Shown here in pieces: positions 38,872-49,536 of a stretch of DNA of 64,000 nucleotides. Each line of letters starts with the position of its first letter. The first letter of the stretch is position 1. This DNA is from a gamma proteobacterium HdN1 (GTDB lineage Bacteria > Pseudomonadota > Gammaproteobacteria > Pseudomonadales > Ketobacteraceae): positions 2,826,527-2,890,526 of the forward strand of contig FP929140.1 in the NCBI GenBank assembly GCA_000198515.1, written 5' to 3'. The notes beneath the pieces are model-generated. The model did no database searches. It was not told the DNA's origin and was given only the letters and a program-made list of their open reading frames with translations. Position numbers and translations under genes: made by a program.

Positions 38872-39087
38872 ATGAGAGCAGATATCCACCCCGCCTATGG
38901 CGACATCACCGTAACTTGCACTTGCGGCGCAGTTCAAAAAACCAAATCAACTCTGTGCAAGGATATCCACGTTGACGTTTGCAACCAGTGCCACCCGTTC
39001 TTTACTGGTCAGCAGAAAGTTGTAGATACCGGCGGCCGTATTGATAAGTTCAAGAAGCGCTTTGGTGGCCTTGTACGTGCCAAATAA
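38872..39087 (+). CDS. rpmE: 50S ribosomal protein L31, zinc-binding type
   Basis: 71 aa. The zinc ligands are visible as CTCGAVQKT and [10 protein letters not shown], so this is the RpmE form and not the cysteine-free YkgM form made in zinc shortage. It starts [16 protein letters not shown], the usual opening. It sits at the L7/L12-side of the 50S subunit near the intersubunit bridge. A strong terminator follows at 39116-39141. Confidence 0.97.
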   Translation: MRADIHPAYGDITVTCTCGAVQKTKSTLCKDIHVDVCNQCHPFFTGQQKVVDTGGRIDKFKKRFGGLVRAK

Positions 39088-39112
39088 GGCACTCATTCAG
39101 CCGCTTTGTGCG

Positions 39113-40090
39113 ATGAAAAAAGCTCCTTCGGGAGCTTTTTTCGTTTTTGGCGTTTGGGTCTTTGTATTTTTTGCGCTTAGCCCAGCGGTAAGTGGAGCCG
39201 TTGGTGCGCATGAGTTTGAGCCTCCCACTTTTGCGAGGGATGCGGCTCTCGCGGATGTTTCTGTGCGGTGCAATTTGCAGCCCAGCCAAATGAAGGGTAA
39301 AGCGTGGCGTTCAGCGCAGGTGAGCCGCGTACTCGATGGGGATACTTTGGAGCTTGTGGGCGGTGAGCGAGTTCGCATGGTTGGCGTGAATGCGCCGGAG
39401 ATTGCCCATGGAGAGCGCCCTGCAGACCCCTTGGGCAATCGTGCGTGGCAGCGCCTAGAGGCGTTATCTCCAGTAGGGAGCGTGCTGTTTTTTCGTCGAG
39501 ATCGCAGCGGCCGTGACCGCTATGGGCGCAGTCTGCTGCATCCCTATAACGCGGCGGGCCAGAATCTAAGCGCAGGCTTGCTCGCCGATGGCTTGGGGTT
39601 TCGGGTGAGCTTGCCGCCGGATTTGTGGCGAGTGGATTGCTATCGCGCAGCAGAGCAAGCGGCGCGAACTGCGGGGCGGGGTGTGTGGAATCCTGTGCAC
39701 TGGCCGGTTGTGGATTTGGGTAGGCTTGATGAACCCCGTGGCGGCTATCAGCGTGTTCGTGGCCACCTAGAGCGCGTGGTGGTTTCCCAGTGGCGCGTTT
39801 GGCTGGAGCTTAAAGGGGGAGTGGCGATCAAGGTGACGAAGGCAGATCTTGCGTTTGTGGATGGAGAGGTTTGGCAACGGGTTTTGCAGGCCGCACAACA
39901 GCAGAACCTGAGCGCCCTGCCGGCGCTAGAGTTGCAGGGCTGGCTTTCGGATCGTGAATCTTGGCCTGCTTCCATGCGGGAGGCGGTTATGAAAGAGAGC
40001 GGGCAGCGCTTTCAGATCAAACTGCGCCATCGCTACGATTGGCGGTTTGATGAGGAGCATTTGCAGAGCAGTTCTGCGCAAACTCCTTAG
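39113..40090 (+). CDS. Secreted thermonuclease (SNase)-like protein
   Basis: 325 aa from the ATG at 39113. The N-terminus is a signal peptide (KKAPSGAFFVFGVWVFVFFA, then LSPAVSGAVGA). The staphylococcal-nuclease fold follows: VSRVLDGDTLELVGGERVRM (Asp and Thr of the metal site), VGVNAPEIAHGERPADPLGN, and the catalytic arginine/glutamate region RDRSGRDRYGRSLLHP. The C-terminal 130 residues are an extra domain that I cannot name. The start codon abuts the rpmE terminator, so either the gene is read through from rpmE or the stem is unfolded by ribosomes. A later internal ATG would remove the signal peptide. Confidence 0.8.
   Translation: MKKAPSGAFFVFGVWVFVFFALSPAVSGAVGAHEFEPPTFARDAALADVSVRCNLQPSQMKGKAWRSAQVSRVLDGDTLELVGGERVRMVGVNAPEIAHGERPADPLGNRAWQRLEALSPVGSVLFFRRDRSGRDRYGRSLLHPYNAAGQNLSAGLLADGLGFRVSLPPDLWRVDCYRAAEQAARTAGRGVWNPVHWPVVDLGRLDEPRGGYQRVRGHLERVVVSQWRVWLELKGGVAIKVTKADLAFVDGEVWQRVLQAAQQQNLSALPALELQGWLSDRESWPASMREAVMKESGQRFQIKLRHRYDWRFDEEHLQSSSAQTP
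39116..39141 (+). terminator. Rho-independent terminator of rpmE, lying in the start of the next gene
   Basis: AAAAAAGCTCC (39116-39126) pairs with GGAGCTTTTTT (39131-39141) around a TTCG loop. The stem begins on the base after the ATG of the next gene (39113-39115), so the hairpin encodes its first codons. Confidence 0.9.
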
Positions 40091-40122
40091 CTGCATGCGC
40101 TTTTCACTCCTTAGCTGCATGC
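40082..40122. repeat. 17-bp direct repeat at the end of the nuclease gene
   Basis: ACTCCTTAGCTGCATGC occurs at 40082-40098 and 40106-40122. The first copy contains the TAG stop of the nuclease. Probably a small local duplication. Confidence 0.7.
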
Positions 40123-40167
40123 ACCTTTCGGTTGTGTAAACGTTTCAGCTGAGCTGCCTGCTTTTCC

Positions 40168-40194
40168 GCTGCGCGCCTTGATCAGGCGCGCAGC
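40168..40194. terminator. Palindrome between convergent nuclease and mrcA genes
   Basis: GCTGCGCGCC (40168-40177) and GGCGCGCAGC (40185-40194) form a perfect 10-bp stem around a 7-nt loop. It lies six bases after the end of mrcA and could stop transcription from both sides. There is no clear T-run. Confidence 0.5.
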
Positions 40195-40200
40195 GTCGGG

Positions 40201-42753
40201 TCAAAACAGCTGTTCGGGTATCGACATCTCCTCATCGGAGCCTGGCAATATGATGGGAGGAAGGCTGTACTCTGGTACGAGCTCTTTTGGGAAGGTTTCA
40301 AAGATGGCGTTGCTTTGGCTGGGGCTCGCCAACATGCCTGTTGCAGGGTCGATCTTGACGCTTACAAGCCCCTCGGGAGGTACAAAAATAATCTCTGGTT
40401 TGTCTTTGAGAGCCTCGCGCATATAGTCGATCCAGATTGGCAGCGCAGCGGTGCCGCCGAATTCGCCGCGCCCAAGGCTGACGGGGGTATCAAACCCCAC
40501 CCAAACGCAGGTAACCACGCTTGGGTTGAAGCCTGCAAACCATGCGTCTTTCTGCTCGTTGGTGGTGCCGGTTTTGCCGGCAAGATCTCTGCGCTTCAGG
40601 GATAGGGCTCGGCTGCCCGTGCCGCGCTTGATTACGTCGCCCATCATGCTGTCGATCATCCAGATGATGCGCGGATCTTCTACTGACATTGCTTGGTGGT
40701 AGGCAATGGTTTCGTGGTGGTTTGCATTGTCAGGCGTTGCAGGCGTGCTCACGCCGGTTTGGGATGCAGAGCTTGCGCTTGGGTCGCCGCTGTTACTGGT
40801 GTTGTCGGCGGTGGCGGTGGAGGTATCTGATTCGGTTTCCATTTGTGTAAGGCGGTCACATGGTGGCAGGCAGGCGGCGGCCGGTGTTGCGGAGTAGACC
40901 ACTTCTCCTTTGTCGTTCTCAATGCGGGATACCCACCACGGTTCCACTTGAAAGCCGCCATTTGCAAACACCGAATAGCCGGTTGCCAGTTGGAGCGGCG
41001 TTACCTCCGCAGTGCCGAGTGCGAGTGAGAGGTGCTTGGGGAGCGTGGCCGGATCAAACGAGAACTTTTTTAGGTAATTTAATGCGTAATCCACGCCGAT
41101 TTGCTCCAGCAGTCGGACCGATACCGTATTTTTGGATCGGTACAATGCCTCGCGCAAGCGCATTGGGCCTTGGTAGTCTGCAGAGCTGTTTTGCGGTCGC
41201 CAGACTTGCTTGGTCCACGGGTCTTCGTAGACAAAGGGTGCATCGTTGATCAGCGTTGCAGGGGTGAGACCTTTTGCGAGGCCCGCTGCGTAGATGAACG
41301 GCTTGAAGCTGGAGCCGGGCTGACGGCCTCCCTGCGTCGCGCGATTAAACTTGCTGAGCGCAAAATCATAGCCACCCGTAAGAGCAAGTACCGCGCCCGT
41401 GTTTGGGTCGAGTGAAACCAGTGCGCTTTGTGCGGCAGGAATTTGCGCAAGCCGCCAGCGGTCGTTGTTGGGAAGATCTGCGTTGTCTTTGTTTGCGGGA
41501 AGTGCCTGAAGGCGAACGATATCTCCTTTTTTGAGGATCTCGGGCAGCTTGGTGGGGGCGGGCGTCCAGCCGCGCCCACTGGTGCTTCGGCGTGCCCAGC
41601 GAGCGTTTTCGAAGTGCAGGGTAAGCGGTTGGCCATCGACATCCAGAAGAGTGGCTTGGCGGTCGTTAAGTTCGAGCACCGCTGCAGCAATCAGTGGCCC
41701 CCGCTTTGGGTACACCTGAAGCGCTTTGCTGATTTTGTCCCACACCGCCGCGCCGCTGAGCCCATCCAGAGACAGGTGGCCTTCTGGGCCACGATAGCCG
41801 TGACGCTGATCGTAAGTGATTAAGCCGCGCTGCAACGCATCGTTGGCCGCTGCCTGCAGAGATTCGTCGATTGTGGTGTATACGCGATAGCCGCTCTCAT
41901 AGGCAGCCTCGCCAAATTTTGCGTAAATAAACTGGCGTGCCATTTCTGCCACATAGCCCGCATCTACTTGGCCCTCTACCGTGTGGGTTTGCGTTTCGGG
42001 TGGGGCTTTAATGGCTTCGGCATACTCACTTCCGGTAATCATTTCTAACTCCAGCATGCGCCCCAAAATCCAGTTGCGCCGCTCGCCCGCGCGTACTGGA
42101 TTGTTGACTGGGTTGGTGGAGGAGGGCGCCTTGGGCAGGCCGGCTAGCATCGCGCACTCGGCAAGCGTCAAGTCGTTTAGCGGTTTTCCGTAATAGACCT
42201 GTGCTGCCGCTGCGATTCCGTAGGCGCGGTTCCCGAGATAAATTTTATTGAGATACAGCTCAAGGATTTCACGTTTACTAAGCTCTCGCTCTAGTTTCAG
42301 TGCTAGTAATACTTCTTTGCCTTTGCGTAGAAAAGTGCGCTCGCTGCTGAGAAAGTAGTTCTTTGCGAGCTGCATGGTAATCGTGCTGCCGCCCGTGTGA
42401 ATGCGCCCGGAAGATACGAGTTCTGCTACTGCCCGCGACATGCTTTTAAGGTCTACGCCATGGTGTTGGAAAAAACGTGAGTCTTCAGCGGCAAGGAAAG
42501 CATTCGTGAGCTGTTTGGGGACATCATTGATTGAGACGGGAGTACGTTTTTTCTCTCCAAACTCAGCGATGAGTTGCTGATGTTTGCTAAAAATGCGTAA
42601 TGGTGTCTGCAGCGGGATCTCACGAATACTCTCCACGGAAGGAAGAGAAGGGTTTAAATACAAGACAGTACCGCTGATGCCTGCTATGGCTACACTGATA
42701 CCGAGTACGGCAATTCGCAAAAAAAACAAAATAAAGGCTTGTGGTTTCGGCAT
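40201..42753 (-). CDS. mrcA: Penicillin-binding protein 1A
   Basis: 850 aa, bifunctional class A PBP. One N-terminal membrane segment (AFILFFLRIAVLGISVAIAG) is followed by the glycosyltransferase-51 domain (AAEDSRFFQHHGVDLKSMSR, GGSTITMQLAKN) and the transpeptidase domain (SSFKPFIYAAGL with the active-site serine, then KTGTTNEQKDAWFAGFNP). An Asn/Ser/Thr-rich insert (about residues 640-690) interrupts the transpeptidase domain. It polymerises and crosslinks peptidoglycan in the periplasm. It is divergent from pilM, the classic gammaproteobacterial order. Confidence 0.96.
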   Translation of the reverse strand: MPKPQAFILFFLRIAVLGISVAIAGISGTVLYLNPSLPSVESIREIPLQTPLRIFSKHQQLIAEFGEKKRTPVSINDVPKQLTNAFLAAEDSRFFQHHGVDLKSMSRAVAELVSSGRIHTGGSTITMQLAKNYFLSSERTFLRKGKEVLLALKLERELSKREILELYLNKIYLGNRAYGIAAAAQVYYGKPLNDLTLAECAMLAGLPKAPSSTNPVNNPVRAGERRNWILGRMLELEMITGSEYAEAIKAPPETQTHTVEGQVDAGYVAEMARQFIYAKFGEAAYESGYRVYTTIDESLQAAANDALQRGLITYDQRHGYRGPEGHLSLDGLSGAAVWDKISKALQVYPKRGPLIAAAVLELNDRQATLLDVDGQPLTLHFENARWARRSTSGRGWTPAPTKLPEILKKGDIVRLQALPANKDNADLPNNDRWRLAQIPAAQSALVSLDPNTGAVLALTGGYDFALSKFNRATQGGRQPGSSFKPFIYAAGLAKGLTPATLINDAPFVYEDPWTKQVWRPQNSSADYQGPMRLREALYRSKNTVSVRLLEQIGVDYALNYLKKFSFDPATLPKHLSLALGTAEVTPLQLATGYSVFANGGFQVEPWWVSRIENDKGEVVYSATPAAACLPPCDRLTQMETESDTSTATADNTSNSGDPSASSASQTGVSTPATPDNANHHETIAYHQAMSVEDPRIIWMIDSMMGDVIKRGTGSRALSLKRRDLAGKTGTTNEQKDAWFAGFNPSVVTCVWVGFDTPVSLGRGEFGGTAALPIWIDYMREALKDKPEIIFVPPEGLVSVKIDPATGMLASPSQSNAIFETFPKELVPEYSLPPIILPGSDEEMSIPEQLF

Positions 42754-42893
42754 CGGTTCTAGACTTCAAGGTAGGGTGCGCAAAAACAGCTGCGGCTCTT
42801 ACTGATAAACAGACAGACTGAAAGCAGTCATGTTCGGCGAGAATTATACGATGTTATGGCGGCGCGATCTAATTGTGTGAGCTATCATTGTAA

Positions 42894-44038
<1,145 letters not shown>

Positions 44039-44039
<1 letters not shown>

Positions 44040-44611
44040 TGGCAAGAATAAACTTATTGCCCTGGCGGGAAGAACGTCGCCAAGAACTCAAAAAGCAATT
44101 TCTAACTATCTTGGTTGGGGTGATTTTTGTCGGTGCAGGCAGCGTCTACGTTGCCAATATGGTGGTTGAAAGCGAAACCGCCTACCAAAATACCCGTAAC
44201 GAGTTTGTGCAGGCAGAGACCCGCAAACTGGATGAACAGATCAAAGAAATCGCGGAATTAAAGAAAAAACGCGCGAGCCTGATTGAGCGAATGAACGTTA
44301 TTCAGGATCTGCAAGGTAATCGCCCGATGGTGGTGAAAGTATTTGATGAGTTGGCGCGCACCATGCCAGATGGCGTTTACTATGCTTCAATTACAGAGAC
44401 TGGCGATACAATCACTGCAGATGGTGTGGCGGAATCGAATACGCGCATATCGACCCTTATGCGCAATCTGGATGATTCAGGCACTTTCTTACGGCCGACG
44501 TTATCGAAAGTAGTCAAGCATGCAATGAAGGCGGGTGAGCAGAAGGATGAAAGTGATTTTCAGCTTTCCTTCAAGATTGAAAAACCAAAGTCCTCTGACA
44601 AGGAGGGTTGA
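44039..44611 (+). CDS. pilN: Type IV pilus assembly protein PilN
   Basis: 190 aa. The short cytoplasmic tail ARINLLPWREERRQELKKQF holds the conserved INLLPWR motif that binds PilM. One membrane segment follows (ILVGVIFVGAGSVYVANMVV), then a periplasmic coiled coil and ferredoxin-like domain. It forms a heterodimer with PilO. Confidence 0.95.
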
Positions 44612-44614
44612 GCC

Positions 44615-45205
44615 ATGGATGTGAAGCAGTTTGTCGATACCCTGAACAATCTTGATTTTGAGAACATTGGCTCGTGGCCCGCTTCCGTGAAGGCGCTTTT
44701 TTGGGCGCTGGCAATGGTTCTTGCAGGCTGGGGAGTTTATCAGTTTATGCTGGCAGATTCTTTAGTGGCTCTTGACGAAGCGCGCGCTAAGGAAGGCGAG
44801 CTGATGAAGGTCTATGAATCCAAGGCGTTTCAGGCAGCCAACCTGGATCGTTATAAGGCGCAAATGGAAGAGATGGAAACGACGTTCGGCGCGCTTTTGC
44901 GGCAGCTTCCCAAAGATGCGGAAGTGCCCGGATTGCTGGAAGATATTACCCATACCGGGCTTAGTGCAGGGCTTGAATTTCAGTCCATTACGCTGGCGCC
45001 AGAGCAAACGCGGGAATTCTACATTGAGTTGCCTATCAATATCACGGTCAGAGGTGGCTATCACGCGCTGGGCGCTTTCGTCAGCGGTGTTGCAGCATTG
45101 CCGCGTATCGTCACTTTGCACGATTTTTCGATTAAATCGGGCGGTACGACCAATGATTTGACCATGAATATTGTGGCCAAAACGTACCGGTACAAGGAGG
45201 ATTGA
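44615..45205 (+). CDS. pilO: Type IV pilus assembly protein PilO
   Basis: 196 aa. A cytoplasmic start (DVKQFVDTLNNLDFENIGSW) and one membrane segment (ALFWALAMVLAGWGVYQFML) precede a coiled coil and a periplasmic ferredoxin-like domain (YIELPINITVRGGYHALGAF). Partner of PilN in the inner-membrane alignment complex. Three bases separate it from both neighbours' stop or start. Confidence 0.95.
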   Translation: MDVKQFVDTLNNLDFENIGSWPASVKALFWALAMVLAGWGVYQFMLADSLVALDEARAKEGELMKVYESKAFQAANLDRYKAQMEEMETTFGALLRQLPKDAEVPGLLEDITHTGLSAGLEFQSITLAPEQTREFYIELPINITVRGGYHALGAFVSGVAALPRIVTLHDFSIKSGGTTNDLTMNIVAKTYRYKED

Positions 45206-45208
45206 TCC

Positions 45209-45736
45209 ATGTGGCTCAGACTGTTATGTGTCGCAGCAATCCTTGTTTTGTCTGGATGTGATGGAGACGGCCAGTTTTCTGATCTGCGTTCGCAGATGGA
45301 AGAAATCAAAAAGCGGCCTAAGGGGAATATTGAGGCGCCACCTGAATTCAAGGCGTATACCACTTTTACATACAGCGCAGCGGCATTACGAAGCCCGTTT
45401 TCGCCGCCGATGGATGTTCAGCTGGTTGCTGAAAAACAGCAAAAATCAGCGCTAAAGCCGGACTTTGATCGGCCGAAAGAGCCGTTAGAGGAATTTGGTG
45501 TGGATTCGCTGACGATGGTGGGCACTTTGAAGAGGCCGGGTGGCGCACTGTTTGCGTTAATTCAAGATCCAAACGGTGGGCTTTCACGGGTTACTGCGGG
45601 GAATCATTTGGGCCGCAATTTTGGCAAGATCGTGAGCATAACACCCGAGAAGCTGGAACTGACCGAGATTGTATCGGACGGTCAGGACGGTTGGATTGAG
45701 CGTCCTCGTTCCATTGTGTTGCGCGAACAGAACTAA
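45209..45736 (+). CDS. pilP: Type IV pilus lipoprotein PilP
   Basis: 175 aa lipoprotein: signal MWLRLLCVAAILVLSGCDGD, lipidated Cys17. The C-terminal beta-sandwich (DSLTMVGTLKRPGGALFALI through DGWIERPRSIVLREQN) binds PilQ. It connects the PilMNO inner-membrane complex to the secretin. Confidence 0.95.
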   Translation: MWLRLLCVAAILVLSGCDGDGQFSDLRSQMEEIKKRPKGNIEAPPEFKAYTTFTYSAAALRSPFSPPMDVQLVAEKQQKSALKPDFDRPKEPLEEFGVDSLTMVGTLKRPGGALFALIQDPNGGLSRVTAGNHLGRNFGKIVSITPEKLELTEIVSDGQDGWIERPRSIVLREQN

Positions 45737-45757
45737 GAAGGTGGGAGAGTAAGCGTT

Positions 45758-47890
45758 ATGACTTCAAGCTGGATGAGCCATGGCAAGCCAGGCAGACCCA
45801 CAACCTACAGGAAACTGGCGGCGTCCTTGCTGTTTCTTTCCCCGTTTATTTCGCTGGATGCGTATGCGTTACAGCTGACGAACGTGACATCGTCAACCCT
45901 CAGTGGCGATAGTGTCGAGATTCGTTTGGGGTTTGATGGCGCTGCACCGCAGCCTTCAAGTTATACAATCGAGAATCCCGCGCGAATTGCGCTGGATTTG
46001 CCGGGCGTAAGCAGCGGTCTAAAAGAAAAATACCATACGCTGGGTAGTGGCAATGTCCGCACGCTTACCGTAATGGGCACTCAGGATCGCGTACGCCTTG
46101 TCGTAAATATGGGTACGCTCACGACCTATGACACCCGCGTAGAAGGCAACCAGCTAGTGGTTACCGTTGGGTCGGCCGCGCAAGGGCAAAATCTTGGTTC
46201 AACTTCGCGCGCGCCTGCATCAAGCGCGGCACCGGCACCTGCCTCGGTTAGCTCCGGGCCGAGCATTCAAGACGTTGATTTTCATCGTGGAGAGAGCGGC
46301 GAGGGCTTGGTTTCGATTCGCTTGAGCGATCCAAATTCGCCGGTTGATTTGCGTGAAGAGGGCGGCAGGATCGTTGCGGATTTTGTCGGAGTAAGTCTTC
46401 CTGATCATTTGCGGCGCAAATTGGATGTGCTGGATTTTGCGACGCCCGTGAAATTGGTGAGCGCGATTCGTGAAGGCAAGAATACCAAAGTCACCATTGA
46501 AGCCAAGGGTGATTATGAGTACATGGCCTATCAGACGGATAATTCCTTTACGGTTTCGGTGAAGCCGGTTACGGCTACGGAGCTGGAGCGTAAAAAACGC
46601 GAGCGCTTCCAGTATACTGGCGAAAAGCTCTCGTTGAATTTCCAAGATATTGAAGTTCGCTCCGTGTTGCAGCTGATTGCAGACTTTACGGAATTAAATT
46701 TGGTCGCCAGCGACACGGTAGGCGGAAAAATAACGCTGCGCCTACAGAACGTTCCTTGGGATCAGGCGCTTGATTTGATTCTTAAAACCAAGGCTTTGGA
46801 TAAGCGCAAGATCGGCAACGTGCTGCTGGTTGCGCCCGCCGATGAAATCGCCGCGCGTGAAAAACTGGAGTTGGAGAGCCAGAAGCAAATCCAGGAGCTC
46901 TCACCCACGCGAACGGAATACATCACCGTAAATTACGCAAAAGCGGATCAGCTAGCCAAGCTGCTAACCAAAGAATCGGGCTTCCTTTCTGAGCGCGGTA
47001 GTGTCGCCGTGGATCAACGTACCAACACGCTAATCATTCAGGAAACCAACAATAAGCTGGATGAAATCCGCTACATGCTGGATCAGCTTGATGTGCCTGT
47101 GCGCCAAGTGCTGATTGAAGCGCGTATCGTGATTGCACGGGCCAACGTTGGCGAGGAAATGGGCGTGCGCTGGAACGTTGTGCAGCGTGGCAAAGTAGGC
47201 GAAGATTTTCATAACGTCTTTCTTTCAGGGAAGGGCACTGGCGTTGAGAGCAACGTAGAGAGTTTGACCAATACCGGCAAATTTACGATCGGCACAAATA
47301 CTGTGCCGCTAGACTTTAGCGTTCAGGGGGGCGATGCTTCGTCGCTTGCGCTTGGGTTGTTTGATGATAAGGGCTTGTTGGATATTGAGCTCTCAGCGTT
47401 GGAGAGTGAAGGCCGTGCTGATGTGGTTTCAACGCCAAAAGTCTTGACGGCAGACCAACAAAAGGCGAAAGTGGCGTCAGGTACCGAAATCCCGTATCAG
47501 GAAGCCTCGTCCTCGGGCGCAACCACGACTTCGTTCAAAGAAGCTGTGCTCTCGTTGGAAGCCACTCCGCAGATCACGCCTGATGGTCGGATCATCATGG
47601 ATCTCAAGGTCAACCAAGACTCCATTGGCGATATCGACACTGCATCAAATATTCCGATCATTGATACCAACTCCGTAGAAACCAGTGTGATTGTTGATAA
47701 CGGTCAGACGGTGGTGCTTGGTGGCGTGTTCCGTTCGGAAGAGATCAAGAGCGTGGCCAAAACGCCGTTCCTAGGGGATTTGCCGGTGCTGGGCCGCCTG
47801 TTCCGCAAGAACGTAAGTTCGCAGGCGAAAACGGAATTGCTGGTGTTCATCACACCCAAGATCGTGACCGACGTCGTCGCAAAGCAATAA
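45758..47890 (+). CDS. pilQ: Type IV pilus secretin PilQ
   Basis: 710 aa. A signal peptide (about residues 1-35, ending near DAYALQ) is followed by two AMIN domains that bind peptidoglycan, a secretin N0/N1 region (LSLNFQDIEVRSVLQLIADF), and the C-terminal secretin barrel with NSVETSVIVDNGQTVVLGGV. It forms the outer-membrane gate for the pilus and DNA uptake. aroK starts six bases after the stop. Confidence 0.97.
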   Translation: MTSSWMSHGKPGRPTTYRKLAASLLFLSPFISLDAYALQLTNVTSSTLSGDSVEIRLGFDGAAPQPSSYTIENPARIALDLPGVSSGLKEKYHTLGSGNVRTLTVMGTQDRVRLVVNMGTLTTYDTRVEGNQLVVTVGSAAQGQNLGSTSRAPASSAAPAPASVSSGPSIQDVDFHRGESGEGLVSIRLSDPNSPVDLREEGGRIVADFVGVSLPDHLRRKLDVLDFATPVKLVSAIREGKNTKVTIEAKGDYEYMAYQTDNSFTVSVKPVTATELERKKRERFQYTGEKLSLNFQDIEVRSVLQLIADFTELNLVASDTVGGKITLRLQNVPWDQALDLILKTKALDKRKIGNVLLVAPADEIAAREKLELESQKQIQELSPTRTEYITVNYAKADQLAKLLTKESGFLSERGSVAVDQRTNTLIIQETNNKLDEIRYMLDQLDVPVRQVLIEARIVIARANVGEEMGVRWNVVQRGKVGEDFHNVFLSGKGTGVESNVESLTNTGKFTIGTNTVPLDFSVQGGDASSLALGLFDDKGLLDIELSALESEGRADVVSTPKVLTADQQKAKVASGTEIPYQEASSSGATTTSFKEAVLSLEATPQITPDGRIIMDLKVNQDSIGDIDTASNIPIIDTNSVETSVIVDNGQTVVLGGVFRSEEIKSVAKTPFLGDLPVLGRLFRKNVSSQAKTELLVFITPKIVTDVVAKQ

Positions 47891-47896
47891 GGCATC

Positions 47897-48424
47897 ATGT
47901 CACTTAAGCAAAATGTCATTCTGATCGGCCCGATGGGAGCAGGAAAAAGCACCATCGGGCGTCAGCTCGCGGCGCTATTGCGCTATGAATTTGTTGATTC
48001 AGACCACGAAATTGAGGCGCGCACGGGTGCTGATATCCCGTGGATTTTCGATGTGGAAGGCGAAGAAGGATTCCGAAAACGCGAGGAAGCGGTGATTGAC
48101 GACCTTACCCAACGCCAGCACATTGTGCTTGCGACCGGAGGCGGTGCAATTTTGCGGGAGGCGAATCGCCGCGCTATGAGTGCCCGCGGTGTAGTGGTCT
48201 ATCTCAAAACCTCCATCGAACAGCAGCTCGCAAGGACTGCGCGTGATCGCAATCGCCCCCTTTTGCAAACCGAAAACCCCCGTAAGGTGCTGACCGAATT
48301 GATGGCAATTCGTGATCCTCTGTACTCTGAAATTGCCGATTACGTGATTGAAACCGACGGTGCAGCGATTCGCGAAGTGGCCACGCAAATTCTCGCCTTA
48401 ATATCCGGCGAATCGAATAATTGA
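47897..48424 (+). CDS. aroK: Shikimate kinase
   Basis: 175 aa. Walker [10 protein letters not shown] is at residues 11-19, followed by the shikimate site [19 protein letters not shown] and the lid region [20 protein letters not shown]. It phosphorylates shikimate in chorismate synthesis. It is linked to pilQ by a 6-base gap and to aroB by 35 bases. Confidence 0.97.
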   Translation: MSLKQNVILIGPMGAGKSTIGRQLAALLRYEFVDSDHEIEARTGADIPWIFDVEGEEGFRKREEAVIDDLTQRQHIVLATGGGAILREANRRAMSARGVVVYLKTSIEQQLARTARDRNRPLLQTENPRKVLTELMAIRDPLYSEIADYVIETDGAAIREVATQILALISGESNN

Positions 48425-48459
48425 TACCATAGGCAGATTCCCATTTGAGAGAATCTTGC

Positions 48460-49536
48460 ATGGATCAGGTTAGAGTCGAGCTCGGCGAACGTAGTTATTC
48501 CATTCACATTGGTGCAGGCTTGCTTGCCAAGCTGCCGTCGTTATTGCCTGCATTGTCGGGTAAACAAGTAATGGTCGTGACGAACACTACGATTGCGCCG
48601 CTCTATTTGGAGCAGGTAGAGGAAGCGTTGTCGGGTTTTCAGCTCGATCACGTCATTTTGCCCGATGGCGAACAATATAAAACCCTTGGCGTTTTGGATC
48701 AGATTTTCTCGCGCCTGCTCGAACGCCGCCATAACCGCACCACGACGCTCATCGCGCTGGGTGGTGGTGTCATTGGTGATATGACGGGCTTTGCCGCCGC
48801 AGCATATCAGCGAGGCGTTGATTTTGTTCAAATTCCGACTACGCTACTCTCTCAGGTAGACTCTTCCGTTGGAGGGAAAACCGGCGTAAACCATCCCTTA
48901 GGCAAGAACATGATCGGCGCATTTCATCAGCCGCGCGTTGTAATTGCTGACTTGGCGACGCTCCTTACTTTACCCGATCGTGAGCTTTCGGCGGGGCTTG
49001 CGGAAATCATCAAATACGGCCTGATCTGGGATGCGGAGTTTTTTGAATGGCTTGAGCATTGCATGGATCGGCTCGTAGCGCGGGATATTGACGCGCTCGC
49101 ACATGCGGTACGTCGTTCCTGTGAGATCAAAGCAGAGGTGGTGGGTAAAGACGAGCGCGAATCGAGTCTGCGCGCCATCTTGAATTTGGGCCATACGTTT
49201 GGGCACGCGATCGAAACGGCACAGGGCTATGGCCGCTGGCTGCACGGGGAAGCGGTAGGCGCAGGGATGGTGATGGCAACCGAGCTATCCATTCGGGAGG
49301 GCATGTTGCCAGAATCCATGCGGGAGCGCGTCACTGATTTGAGTATACGCGCAGGACTGCCCGTAAAAGGGCCGGCGGACATGGATGAGGCCATTTACCG
49401 GAAGTTGATGGCAGTCGATAAAAAGGTGTTGGACGACAAGATACGACTGGTTTTACTGGAGAAGCTCGGTAAGGCGGTGGTCACCACGAACTTCGACCCG
49501 ACCAACTTCTCCGCAACCCTGCGGGCATGTACATGA
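48460..49536 (+). CDS. aroB: 3-dehydroquinate synthase
   Basis: 358 aa from the ATG at 48460; an in-frame start 15 bases earlier is less typical. NAD/Zn-dependent enzyme: [20 protein letters not shown], the [20 protein letters not shown] loop, [20 protein letters not shown], and the zinc histidines in [18 protein letters not shown]. It makes 3-dehydroquinate from DAHP, the second step of the shikimate pathway. It overlaps the next gene by ATGA. Confidence 0.97.
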   Translation: MDQVRVELGERSYSIHIGAGLLAKLPSLLPALSGKQVMVVTNTTIAPLYLEQVEEALSGFQLDHVILPDGEQYKTLGVLDQIFSRLLERRHNRTTTLIALGGGVIGDMTGFAAAAYQRGVDFVQIPTTLLSQVDSSVGGKTGVNHPLGKNMIGAFHQPRVVIADLATLLTLPDRELSAGLAEIIKYGLIWDAEFFEWLEHCMDRLVARDIDALAHAVRRSCEIKAEVVGKDERESSLRAILNLGHTFGHAIETAQGYGRWLHGEAVGAGMVMATELSIREGMLPESMRERVTDLSIRAGLPVKGPADMDEAIYRKLMAVDKKVLDDKIRLVLLEKLGKAVVTTNFDPTNFSATLRACT

